Source of the DNA: Bacteroidota bacterium
Lineage (GTDB): Bacteria; Bacteroidota; Bacteroidia; B-17B0; Aurantibacillaceae
Direction of reading: 5' to 3'
Length of the DNA stretch: 6,295 nucleotides
Assembly (NCBI GenBank): GCA_025359355.1
Contig: JANYGR010000004.1
Coordinates: 1-6,295 of the forward strand
The notes under the pieces are model-generated. The model did not search any database, had not been told where the DNA came from, and was given only the letters and a program-made list of their open reading frames with translations. Position 1 is the stretch's first letter. Every line of letters begins with the position of its first letter. A program made the position numbers and the translations under genes. Shown piece by piece: positions 1 to 6,244 of this stretch.

Positions 1-30
1 TTTGAAATTAGCCAATAAATATTAACTTTG
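1..30 (+). promoter_or_regulatory. Bacteroidetes-type promoter of the polysaccharide operon
   Basis: TTTG at positions 1-4 and TAACTTTG at 23-30 match the known Bacteroidetes housekeeping promoter (a -33 TTTG/TTG element and a -7 TAnnTTTG element), with 18 bp between them, which is within the usual spacing. Transcription would be expected to start about 6-8 bp after the -7 box, near position 37. That leaves a leader of only about ten nucleotides before the ATG at 48. The -33 element touches the edge of the window, so any operator upstream is not visible. The motif match is seen directly; promoter activity is inferred. Confidence 0.65.
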
Positions 31-47
31 TATATTAACCTAAACTT

Positions 48-800
48 ATGCGCTTCATACATTATTCCCTGATTTTATTAGTAGCCATTTCTTTTTCGTC
101 TTGTAAAATTTTTCGTTCTAACTTAATGCTTAAAACGCCTAGGGATTATACATATGATAAACTTGCCGATTCTTTATCAAAGCAAGACTATAGAATAGAA
201 GGCAATGATGTTTTACAAGTTCGTATTTTCTCGAATGACGGTTTTAAAATCATCGATTTAGCTAATACGGCAGCTAACTTCAGGTTAGATTTAGATTATA
301 TAGTAGAACGCGACGGCACCACTAAACTTCCTTTGGCGGGTAAAATAAAGCTATCTGGCTTAAGTATACGTGAAGCTGAAGTGTATTTAGAAGATATTTA
401 TGATAAATTTTATGTGAAGCCCTATGTTACCGTAAAAGTAACCAACAAACGCGTCATTGTATTTCCAGGAAACGGAGGTGTTGCTAAAGTTCTAAATCTA
501 ACTAATAACAATACAACTGTTATAGAGGCATTGGCTTTAACGGGCGGGATTTCCGAGGATGGTAAAGCATATAAAGTTAAACTTATTAGAAATGATGGGT
601 CCATTAAACCTAAAGTATATTTAATGGATTTATCAAAAATTGAAGGGATAGGCGCTGGAAATTCAGTAGTATTAGCTAATGATATTATATACGTAGAGCC
701 TAGATATCGATTAGCGAAAACACTAGTATCAGAAATAGCGCCTATTATTTCGTTGTTAACATCTACTATTTTAATATATACCTTATTTGTAAGAAAATAA
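48..800 (+). CDS. wza: Wza-like polysaccharide export lipoprotein (Poly_export + SLBB)
   Basis: Predicted outer-membrane polysaccharide export protein of 250 aa. The N-terminus is a lipoprotein signal: a hydrophobic stretch at about 6-16, then SFSSC with the acylated cysteine at Cys19. A polysaccharide export domain follows at about 47-132, starting YRIEGNDVLQVRIF and including VERDGTTKLPLAGKI and the 'YVKPYVTVKV' end. One SLBB-type domain lies at about 134-218 (VIEALALTGGISEDG, then NDIIYVEPRYR). A hydrophobic helix at about 224-247 ends in VRK. E. coli Wza is about 379 aa with more SLBB-type repeats, whereas short single-SLBB versions are usual in Bacteroidetes. In this family the protein forms the channel that carries polysaccharide across the periplasm and outer membrane, working with the Wzc-type partner encoded 1 bp downstream. 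The ATG at 48 is chosen because it directly precedes the signal peptide and follows the promoter. Family assignment is confident; the polymer exported is unknown. Confidence 0.9.
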   Translation: MRFIHYSLILLVAISFSSCKIFRSNLMLKTPRDYTYDKLADSLSKQDYRIEGNDVLQVRIFSNDGFKIIDLANTAANFRLDLDYIVERDGTTKLPLAGKIKLSGLSIREAEVYLEDIYDKFYVKPYVTVKVTNKRVIVFPGNGGVAKVLNLTNNNTTVIEALALTGGISEDGKAYKVKLIRNDGSIKPKVYLMDLSKIEGIGAGNSVVLANDIIYVEPRYRLAKTLVSEIAPIISLLTSTILIYTLFVRK

Positions 801-801
801 A

Positions 802-3237
802 TTGATACAATCTCAATCAGATAGCGGCATTGACAGTTACCGAGAACGGGTATCTAAATTTAGTAGTGAGCTAGATTTAGGATTGATTTTTTATATACTA
901 AAAAAGAGTTTATGGATTGTGGCTCTTTTCTTTATTATTTGCCTTAGCGCTGCATTTGTATATCTAAGATATAGCCAACCCATTTATCAATCTTCAACTG
1001 TTATTCAGATTAATGATAACAATGAAGCCTCAAAAGTATTACAAATAGGGACAACAGAAGGCGCAACAAATAAAATGGCTGAAGCCATTGAACAAATTCG
1101 TTCCAAAATATTTTTAAAAAGGGTAGTTGAAAAATCAAATGTACAGGTAAGTTATTTTAACGAAGGCACATTTAAAAGTAACGAGCTCTATAAATCATCT
1201 CCTTATTTTATAAAATTTAATGTTAAAAAAAACAGTATTTATGGTGTAAAAATTTATATCGCCTTTAATAATTTAAATTCAGGGACTTTAAACTACACGG
1301 CAGAAGGTAAATCTTACACCATACCTTTTTCAACCAACAATGTTGTTAATTCTAATTATTTTGATTTAAGTGTAACCCTAAATACTCTTTTTGAAAAGAA
1401 TCAAATTCAAAATACATTATCCGAAAACAACAAGGCTTATTTTTTAATTAATAATGTGGATGATGTTACTGCTGAACTACAATCTAAATTAGAAATTAAA
1501 CTAATAAACGAAGCTGCTAAAACTATTTTAATTACTGTAAAAGACGTTAATGCTAACAAGGCAAAAGACTTGGTAAATATAGTTTCCGAAGAATATTTGT
1601 CATTCGATGTAGAACGTAAAAGTGAGAGCTCTAAAAGTATTATTACATTTATTGATGATCAACTTAAAAAAGTATACGAATCTCTAAAAGAATCGGAAAG
1701 TAATTTACAAGATTTTAGAAAAGGAAAAAATTATACCGACAAAGACGTTGTTCTAAGCGCTAATATGATGCGTATTAATAGCCTAGAAGATGAAATGCTA
1801 GAGGTAGAAATGGAAGAAAAGCTATTGGCAGAACTACAGGCCAACATCGCTAAAAATAAAAGTATTGATACCTATCAACTCATTTCATTAATTGCAGGTA
1901 CGGAGTATGAAAGTTCTATCAGGGAATATACACAAGGTATTCAAAAATTATTACTTGAAAAAGAAAATCTACTTTATCAAGTGACTCCACAAAGCGAAAA
2001 CATTAAACAAATTAATTACAATATAGAAACACAAAAAAAATTATTAATTGAAAGCTTAAATGCCGTTCGATTAAAATACAAATCAAAATATACTAACCTG
2101 ATGGCAAAATCATCAGAGTTTAAAAGTAAATATGAACGAGCGCCAGATGAGGATATGGAACACGCTCGTTTAATGCGTTTATTTAGTATTAGTGAAAAAT
2201 ATTATACCATGTTACTTGAGCGAAAAACAGAATTTTCGATTTCAAAAGCAGGGTTTGTATCACAAAATGTGATCTTAGAAAAAGCCATTAAAGATGGGGC
2301 AAAGGTATCGCCCAACCAAAAAAACTCGATGATAATTGCTGTTCTATCTGCTCTGTTATTATCTTTACTAGTGATTTTTATTCGTTATTTTTTACATAAT
2401 ACCATTACTTCTGTAAACGATATTACTAAACATATTAATGCTTCAGTATCCGTTTTAGGCATTGTTCCTCACTATGAAAGTGATGTGCCTGTTTCTCAAT
2501 TGGTCGTTGATAAAAATCCAAAATCTTTAATAGCAGAAGCTTTTAGAAATATTCGTTCCAATATGCAGTTTATTAATAATAGCGAAGGTTCTAAAATTAT
2601 TGCGTTAACTTCTTCTATTTCTGGCGAAGGAAAAACCTTTGTAGCACTTAATTTATCAGGTATTTTAGCGTATACTGGAAAAAAAGTAATTCTATTAGAT
2701 TTAGATATGCGTAAACCTAAAATACACAAAGGCTTTGGTGTATCTAACGAAATTGGCATGAGTACCATTTTAACTGGCATGACAACTATAAAGGAAAGTA
2801 TTAATAAAAGTCATTTTCCTAACTTAGATTATATTACCGCAGGACCAATACCTCCAAATCCTTCCGAATTAATTATCAGTAAACGATTAGATGAAATGAT
2901 TGCTGAATTGAAATTAATGTATGACTACATTGTATTTGACAACCCTCCTATTGGCTTAGTAACAGACGGTATCACAACTATTCAGAAAGCAGATTTTCCG
3001 ATTTATGTATTTAGAGCTGATTATTCAAAAAACAACTTTGTTCAGATTTTAGATAAATTAATGCACGAAGGCAATATTAAAAACTTATCAATTGTATTAA
3101 ATGGCGTTGATACAACCAGAAATACATACGGATACAATTATGGATATGGATATGGTTATGGGTACGGATATGGAAGTGGTTATTATTCGGATGATAAAGC
3201 AAAAAGCAAAAAACGATTCTCTAAGTTATGGAAGTAA
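802..3237 (+). CDS. wzc: Wzc-like polysaccharide co-polymerase / tyrosine autokinase
   Basis: Inner-membrane co-polymerase fused to a bacterial tyrosine (BY) kinase, 811 aa, full length for the family. The order is: cytoplasmic N-terminus; TM1 at about 36-56; Wzz-type periplasmic domain; long, probably coiled-coil region at about 280-445; GNVR-like segment at about 452-504; TM2 at about 508-530; kinase domain at about 570-770. The kinase shows the EX2RX2R oligomerisation motif (E579, R582, R585), Walker A ISGEGKT (K611, T612), Walker A' VILLDLDMRKP (D633, D635) and Walker B YIVFDNPP (D713; Asn where Thr is usual). The C-terminal tail has ten tyrosines between 776 and 795, the expected autophosphorylation cluster. 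Known relatives set polysaccharide chain length and drive export through Wza by cycles of phosphorylation. TTG at 802 is taken as the start: it lies 1 bp after the upstream stop, and the first in-frame ATG (codon 92) would remove TM1. No Wzb-type phosphatase is in view. Confidence 0.92.
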   Translation: MIQSQSDSGIDSYRERVSKFSSELDLGLIFYILKKSLWIVALFFIICLSAAFVYLRYSQPIYQSSTVIQINDNNEASKVLQIGTTEGATNKMAEAIEQIRSKIFLKRVVEKSNVQVSYFNEGTFKSNELYKSSPYFIKFNVKKNSIYGVKIYIAFNNLNSGTLNYTAEGKSYTIPFSTNNVVNSNYFDLSVTLNTLFEKNQIQNTLSENNKAYFLINNVDDVTAELQSKLEIKLINEAAKTILITVKDVNANKAKDLVNIVSEEYLSFDVERKSESSKSIITFIDDQLKKVYESLKESESNLQDFRKGKNYTDKDVVLSANMMRINSLEDEMLEVEMEEKLLAELQANIAKNKSIDTYQLISLIAGTEYESSIREYTQGIQKLLLEKENLLYQVTPQSENIKQINYNIETQKKLLIESLNAVRLKYKSKYTNLMAKSSEFKSKYERAPDEDMEHARLMRLFSISEKYYTMLLERKTEFSISKAGFVSQNVILEKAIKDGAKVSPNQKNSMIIAVLSALLLSLLVIFIRYFLHNTITSVNDITKHINASVSVLGIVPHYESDVPVSQLVVDKNPKSLIAEAFRNIRSNMQFINNSEGSKIIALTSSISGEGKTFVALNLSGILAYTGKKVILLDLDMRKPKIHKGFGVSNEIGMSTILTGMTTIKESINKSHFPNLDYITAGPIPPNPSELIISKRLDEMIAELKLMYDYIVFDNPPIGLVTDGITTIQKADFPIYVFRADYSKNNFVQILDKLMHEGNIKNLSIVLNGVDTTRNTYGYNYGYGYGYGYGYGSGYYSDDKAKSKKRFSKLWK
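3127..3186 (+). repeat. Degenerate hexamer repeat encoding the Tyr-Gly tail of Wzc
   Basis: About ten imperfect copies of a GGATAT-like hexamer encode alternating Tyr-Gly residues (protein positions 776-795). Ten tyrosines occur, with single Asn and Ser interruptions. Codons vary (TAC/TAT, GGA/GGT/GGG), so the protein pattern is conserved more than the DNA. The repeat lies at the 3' end of the kinase gene, where BY-kinases carry their autophosphorylated tyrosines. Confidence 0.8.
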
Positions 3238-3770
3238 TAGAAACACACATAAAGGATTTACTTATTATAAAACCAAAAGTTTTTGAAGATGCGAGAGGTT
3301 ATTTTTTTGAAAGCTATAATGAAGGTGTTTTTAAAAAACATGGAATAGATGCAAATTTTATTCAAGATAATCAATCACTTTCAAATTCAGGTGTATTGAG
3401 GGGACTTCATTTTCAATCTCCTCCTTTCGCTCAAGGCAAATTAGTAAGGGTTATTAATGGGGCTGTATTAGATATAGCCGTTGATATTAGAAAAAATTCC
3501 GCTACTTATGGGCAACATGTAAGCATTGAGTTAACTGAAGAAAACAAAACCATGTTCTATATTCCACCAGGATTTGCTCATGGATTTTTAACGCTGAGAG
3601 ACAATACTATTTTTTCATATAAGTGTACCAATTTATATAATAAAGCTTCTGAAGGTACTGTTTTATGGAATGATAGCGATTTGCATATCAATTGGAATAT
3701 ACAAAACCCTATTTTATCAGATAAAGATATTATGGGAACTCCTTTTAAAGAATTTATTAGCCCATTTTAA
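3228..3770 (+). CDS. rmlC: dTDP-4-dehydrorhamnose 3,5-epimerase (RmlC/RfbC)
   Basis: Cytoplasmic cupin-fold epimerase of 180 aa, the normal family length. RmlC converts dTDP-4-dehydro-6-deoxy-glucose to dTDP-4-dehydro-L-rhamnose, the third step of dTDP-L-rhamnose synthesis. Recognisable motifs are DARGYFFESYN (21-31), the GVLRGLHFQ signature (55-63), GKLVRVINGAVLDIAVDIR (70-88), IPPGFAHGFLTL (112-123) and FSYKC (129-133). By comparison with the M. tuberculosis and Salmonella enzymes recalled from memory, the catalytic base His61, Lys71, His118, the acid Tyr131 and Asp167 (LSDKD) are all present, so the enzyme looks functional. A 3-only or 5-only epimerase on a related sugar cannot be excluded from sequence. 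The ATG overlaps the last 10 bp of wzc, and the stop shares one base with the next start, indicating translational coupling. The partner genes rmlA, rmlB and rmlD are absent from the window. Confidence 0.93.
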   Translation: MEVIETHIKDLLIIKPKVFEDARGYFFESYNEGVFKKHGIDANFIQDNQSLSNSGVLRGLHFQSPPFAQGKLVRVINGAVLDIAVDIRKNSATYGQHVSIELTEENKTMFYIPPGFAHGFLTLRDNTIFSYKCTNLYNKASEGTVLWNDSDLHINWNIQNPILSDKDIMGTPFKEFISPF

Positions 3771-4852
3771 TGGAGTTTTTTGAAAACAATAATCTATTAT
3801 TTGTTGTGCTTTCTTTAGGAATTGCATTTGTATTTTCATTACTGATAAATTCTATACTCCTAAAATTTTCGCAAACATTGGGAGTAAGGCACGCCCAACA
3901 AAAAGAAATTAGATGGAACCCAGCTGTAAAGCCTTCACTAGGAGGCATTTCGTTTTTTGTACTTTTTTTAATTACGTTTATCATACTGAATTTCATCAAT
4001 AATATACTTCCTTTACATTATGGAAATTTAAAAGAGGTGGGAATTCTTTTAGTTTGCACTTTAGCTTTTTTAATGGGTTTGGCAGACGATGCTTATAATA
4101 CGCAACCTTTATTAAAATTCATTACTCAACTCATTTGTGGCTTGATTCTTTATTTTACCGGAACCAAAATTAATATTTTTGCAGAAGAAGCTTATAATTT
4201 TACACTTACTTTATTTTGGGTAATTGGATTGATGAATTCCATTAATATGCTTGATAATATGGATGGTATAACAACTACTGTATCAATAGTGATTTTATTT
4301 TTTATCATTGCCATTAATCTTAATCTTCATACAATTATATCACCATTGCCAATATTATCATTAGGTGTTTTGGGTTCTCTATTAGGTTTTTTAGTTTATA
4401 ACTGGCATCCTTCTAAAATGTTTATGGGGGATACTGGTAGTCAATTTTTAGGTTCATTTTTAGCAGTAGTTGGCATTGAATATTGCTGGAATTCATCCTC
4501 ATTAATAAACAATAGCTGGTATTGTGTTAATCCTGCATTAATGGGATTTACGGTTGTATCTTTAGTATTTATTTTACCTTTAACAGATACGATTACAGTG
4601 ACCATTAATCGTATTAAGCGTGGACAATCCCCCTTTGTTGGAGGAAAGGATCACACAACCCATCACTTATTTTTTAAAGGCATCACTGAAAAACGGATTG
4701 CTATATTGTTTTTTGCCATAGGCTTAGTAGGCTTGTCGCTTGCGTTAAATGTCATTTTAAACTATCATTTAATTTGGGTTATTATTTCAATTGTGTTTTG
4801 TGCTATCACTTTCTTATCTTTATATCTCAACACGATAATAAAACGTAAGTGA
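3770..4852 (+). CDS. WecA/TagO-family undecaprenyl-phosphate sugar-1-phosphate transferase
   Basis: Polytopic inner-membrane enzyme of 360 aa in the MraY/WecA/TagO/WbpL family (glycosyltransferase family 4, PF00953). Members transfer a sugar-1-phosphate, usually GlcNAc-1-P or a related HexNAc-1-P, from a UDP-sugar to undecaprenyl phosphate, the first membrane step of polysaccharide assembly. About ten hydrophobic segments are visible. Family motifs occur in order: PSLGG (55-59); GLADDAYN with the Mg-binding pair Asp106-Asp107; NSINMLDNMDG (156-166) with Asn159, Asp162 and Asp165; GFLVYNWHPSKMFMGDTGS (206-224) with Asp221; and DHTTHHL (294-300), the HxxHH form of the His motif. That His motif and the short cytoplasmic loops favour a WecA-type enzyme over MraY, but the exact sugar cannot be read. 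The ATG overlaps the rmlC stop by 1 bp (TAATG), and the 3' end overlaps the next gene by 4 bp. It probably primes the glycan exported by the Wza/Wzc pair. Confidence 0.9.
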   Translation: MEFFENNNLLFVVLSLGIAFVFSLLINSILLKFSQTLGVRHAQQKEIRWNPAVKPSLGGISFFVLFLITFIILNFINNILPLHYGNLKEVGILLVCTLAFLMGLADDAYNTQPLLKFITQLICGLILYFTGTKINIFAEEAYNFTLTLFWVIGLMNSINMLDNMDGITTTVSIVILFFIIAINLNLHTIISPLPILSLGVLGSLLGFLVYNWHPSKMFMGDTGSQFLGSFLAVVGIEYCWNSSSLINNSWYCVNPALMGFTVVSLVFILPLTDTITVTINRIKRGQSPFVGGKDHTTHHLFFKGITEKRIAILFFAIGLVGLSLALNVILNYHLIWVIISIVFCAITFLSLYLNTIIKRK

Positions 4853-5916
4853 GTATATCTGTTTGGATATTAAAATTTTTTCGACAACCCTTATCCTTTT
4901 ATAAAAAATCAGGTCTGAGTGTATTTGTCCTTATTATTTTTATTTCGATTATAAAATTAGTGTTTTCTAAAATTCATTATTCGGAAAGTGATTATACCAA
5001 TGGTAATTTTAAAGTATTAGGATTAAATATTCCTTCTAAATTAGATTTTGCAGGCGAATTAGTTCCTCAAAACGATTATGAAATAAAGGAGAGTTTAGAG
5101 CAAGAATTTTTTGCCAATAAATCTTGGAAAAGTTCCTCACTAGTGTTATTTCAAAAAGCTCAAAAATGGTTTCCCCTTATTGAACCCATCTTAAAAAGGG
5201 AAGGTGTTCCGGATGATTTCAAATATATTGCTGTGATTGAAAGTCATTTATCAAATGTTGTGTCTCCAATGGGAGCAGCTGGCTTTTGGCAACTAATGCC
5301 CAATACGGCGCAAGGCTATGGCTTAATTGTAAATCAAGAAGTAGATGAACGATATGATGTTGAAAAAGCAACCGTTGTGGCTTGTAAACATTTTAAAGAC
5401 GCTTATCATTATTTTCATAATTGGACCTTATCAGCGGCAGCTTATAATGTTGGCATTGGAGGAATACAAAAAGCATTAAAAAAACAAGACACCGATAATT
5501 ATTATGATCTGTTATTAAATAATGAAACCGGGAGTTTTATTTACCGTATCCTAGCATTCAAAACATTATTATCTAATCCAAAACATTTTGGCATCAATAC
5601 TAAATTTAAAAAATCGGTTAACTTCCCGAGCTTTAAAATTGTTAAAGTAGATTCTTCGATCACGAATTTTTCGGCATTTGCTAAACATTTAGAAACCAAT
5701 GTGATTACACTTAGAACATTTAATGCCTGGTTAATTGGCGATAAATTATCTAATCCTGAAAAACATAGTTACCAATTTAAAATTCCAAAAAATAAAAATC
5801 TGGATTTAAGTATGTACTTCAATGATGTTTATCCTCAAGAAAAAACAGCAGATACCCTGTTACATAAAATGGAGATTGATAGCTTACTTATTAAAACGGA
5901 TAGTCTTACTAAATAA
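4849..5916 (+). CDS. Membrane-anchored lytic transglycosylase (SLT/MltD-like, GH23)
   Basis: Predicted periplasmic murein lytic transglycosylase, 355 aa. It has a short basic N-terminus, one membrane anchor at about 23-40 without a lipobox, a linker, and an SLT domain at about 105-225. GH23 hallmarks are present: the catalytic Glu131 in AVIESHL, SPMGAAGFWQLMPNTAQGYG (139-158), and the AAAYNVG motif (196-202). The C-terminal part (about 260-325) includes FAKHLETNVITLRTFNAWL and YQFKIPK. It resembles the degenerate LysM-like tail common in Bacteroidetes MltD-type proteins, though this is less certain. Such enzymes cleave the MurNAc-GlcNAc bond to give 1,6-anhydro ends. The GTG start at 4849 overlaps the upstream TGA as GTGA (4 bp). 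It is preferred because there is no ATG before the membrane anchor and coupling is tight. Placement in the operon suggests it opens peptidoglycan for the polysaccharide export complex; this role is inferred. Confidence 0.88.
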   Translation: MSISVWILKFFRQPLSFYKKSGLSVFVLIIFISIIKLVFSKIHYSESDYTNGNFKVLGLNIPSKLDFAGELVPQNDYEIKESLEQEFFANKSWKSSSLVLFQKAQKWFPLIEPILKREGVPDDFKYIAVIESHLSNVVSPMGAAGFWQLMPNTAQGYGLIVNQEVDERYDVEKATVVACKHFKDAYHYFHNWTLSAAAYNVGIGGIQKALKKQDTDNYYDLLLNNETGSFIYRILAFKTLLSNPKHFGINTKFKKSVNFPSFKIVKVDSSITNFSAFAKHLETNVITLRTFNAWLIGDKLSNPEKHSYQFKIPKNKNLDLSMYFNDVYPQEKTADTLLHKMEIDSLLIKTDSLTK

Positions 5917-5948
5917 TTTTCATTTAACTATTCAATATTTTAATGAAA

Positions 5949-5982
5949 TCCTTTTTCTAGTTTATAAAAAGGACTGTTTTTC
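5949..5982 (+). terminator. Possible terminator of the operon
   Basis: An 8-bp perfect stem (TCCTTTTT at 5949-5956 with AAAAAGGA at 5966-5973) encloses a 9-nt loop and is followed after three bases by five T (5977-5981). It lies 33 bp beyond the lytic transglycosylase stop, the expected place for the operon's end. The stem has only three G-C pairs and the U-tract is short, so it may be weak. Confidence 0.45.
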
Positions 5983-6030
5983 AGAAGTGGAACTAGCGAG
6001 AAATGGGTCGAACCTATTTTTAGAAGATTT

Positions 6031-6078
6031 TTTTAACGTAAAAAAAGGACTTTTAGACCTTTAAATTTTAACGTAAAA
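6031..6078. repeat. Pair of 13-bp direct repeats TTTTAACGTAAAA
   Basis: TTTTAACGTAAAA occurs at 6031-6043 and again at 6066-6078, 35 bp apart start to start, with the small hairpin between. Each copy is nearly palindromic around ACGT, so the two copies can also pair with each other. In DNA this A+T-rich a low-complexity origin is possible, but the central AACGT is identical in both. No function is assigned. Confidence 0.5.
6044..6062 (-). terminator. Small hairpin, possible minus-strand terminator
   Basis: AAAGG (6044-6048) pairs with CCTTT (6058-6062). Inside, CT/AG can pair after an A-A mismatch around a TTT loop. On the minus strand the stem continues into a run of T (complement of the A-run at 6040-6046), as in an intrinsic terminator. 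The flanking repeated ACGT/AAAA sequences could lengthen the stem with small bulges. It would be a back-up to the stronger hairpin at 6085-6124. Confidence 0.3.
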
Positions 6079-6084
6079 TACGAT

Positions 6085-6124
6085 AAAAAAAAGAGAAGTC
6101 TTTGGAAACCAAAAACTTCTCTTT
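6085..6124 (-). terminator. Intrinsic terminator for minus-strand transcription
   Basis: A perfect 10-bp stem (AAAGAGAAGT at 6090-6099 with ACTTCTCTTT at 6115-6124) is extended, after a C/A mismatch, by a 5-bp inner stem (TTTGG with CCAAA) and a 3-nt loop. The plus-strand A-run at 6085-6092 becomes an eight-T tract directly after the hairpin on the minus strand. On the plus strand only three T follow. It is therefore a good terminator for transcripts coming from the right and at best a weak one for the operon. Confidence 0.65.
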
Positions 6125-6133
6125 AAGTGAACT

Positions 6134-6244
6134 TCACAGACAAAATCTCGAACCAGTTACTAAAAGACATAGAAATACTATCGAGTTTAAAACGATATAT
6201 TTCAAGCCATTAGAGGGGTCAAATATTTTGTTAGTTTCTTCCAT
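6134..6244 (-). CDS. Possible 36-aa hydrophobic small protein
   Basis: On the minus strand an ATG at 6244-6242 opens a 36-codon ORF ending at TGA (6136-6134). The peptide has a polar start (MEETNKIFDPSNGLK) and a hydrophobic segment (YIVLNSIVFLCLLVTG, about 16-31) that could span a membrane, then SRFCL. An in-frame TAA 18 bp upstream closes the frame, so it is not the visible end of a longer gene. Its stop lies about 10 bp before the strong minus-strand hairpin, which suggests a transcribed unit. The A-rich sequence before the ATG is compatible with Bacteroidetes translation starts, but I see no clear promoter for it in the window. I do not recognise the sequence. It could equally be a chance ORF, a decayed remnant, or part of an untranslated RNA. 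Confidence 0.25.
   Translation of the reverse strand: MEETNKIFDPSNGLKYIVLNSIVFLCLLVTGSRFCL

Noticed and set aside
2496..2780. Minus-strand ORF inside the kinase domain
   Set aside because: The plus strand here encodes conserved Walker A and A' motifs, so the antisense reading is a shadow.
3101..3286. Plus-strand ORF rich in Met-Asp across the wzc-rmlC junction
   Set aside because: It is the out-of-frame reading of the Tyr-Gly hexamer repeat; the wzc and rmlC frames account for this DNA.
3770..4852. Assignment of the membrane transferase as MraY (peptidoglycan)
   Set aside because: The DHTTHHL motif and the location in a polysaccharide export operon with no mur genes fit the WecA/TagO branch better.
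5994..6024. GGGTCGAACC with flanking pairing, resembling an antisense tRNA T-arm or a tRNA attachment-site scar
   Set aside because: When the minus strand is aligned to T-arm positions 49-65, only three of five stem pairs form. No acceptor, anticodon or D arm is visible nearby, and there is no integrase in the window.
5822..6064. 80-codon plus-strand ORF overlapping the end of the lytic transglycosylase
   Set aside because: It lies mostly in a shifted frame over the transglycosylase 3' end and the hairpin region, shows no domain-like composition, and runs through the putative terminator.
6134..6170. Second TCGAACC stretch as a possible minus-strand tRNA 3' end
   Set aside because: The T-stem does not pair and no cloverleaf can be drawn, so the shared heptamer is probably chance.
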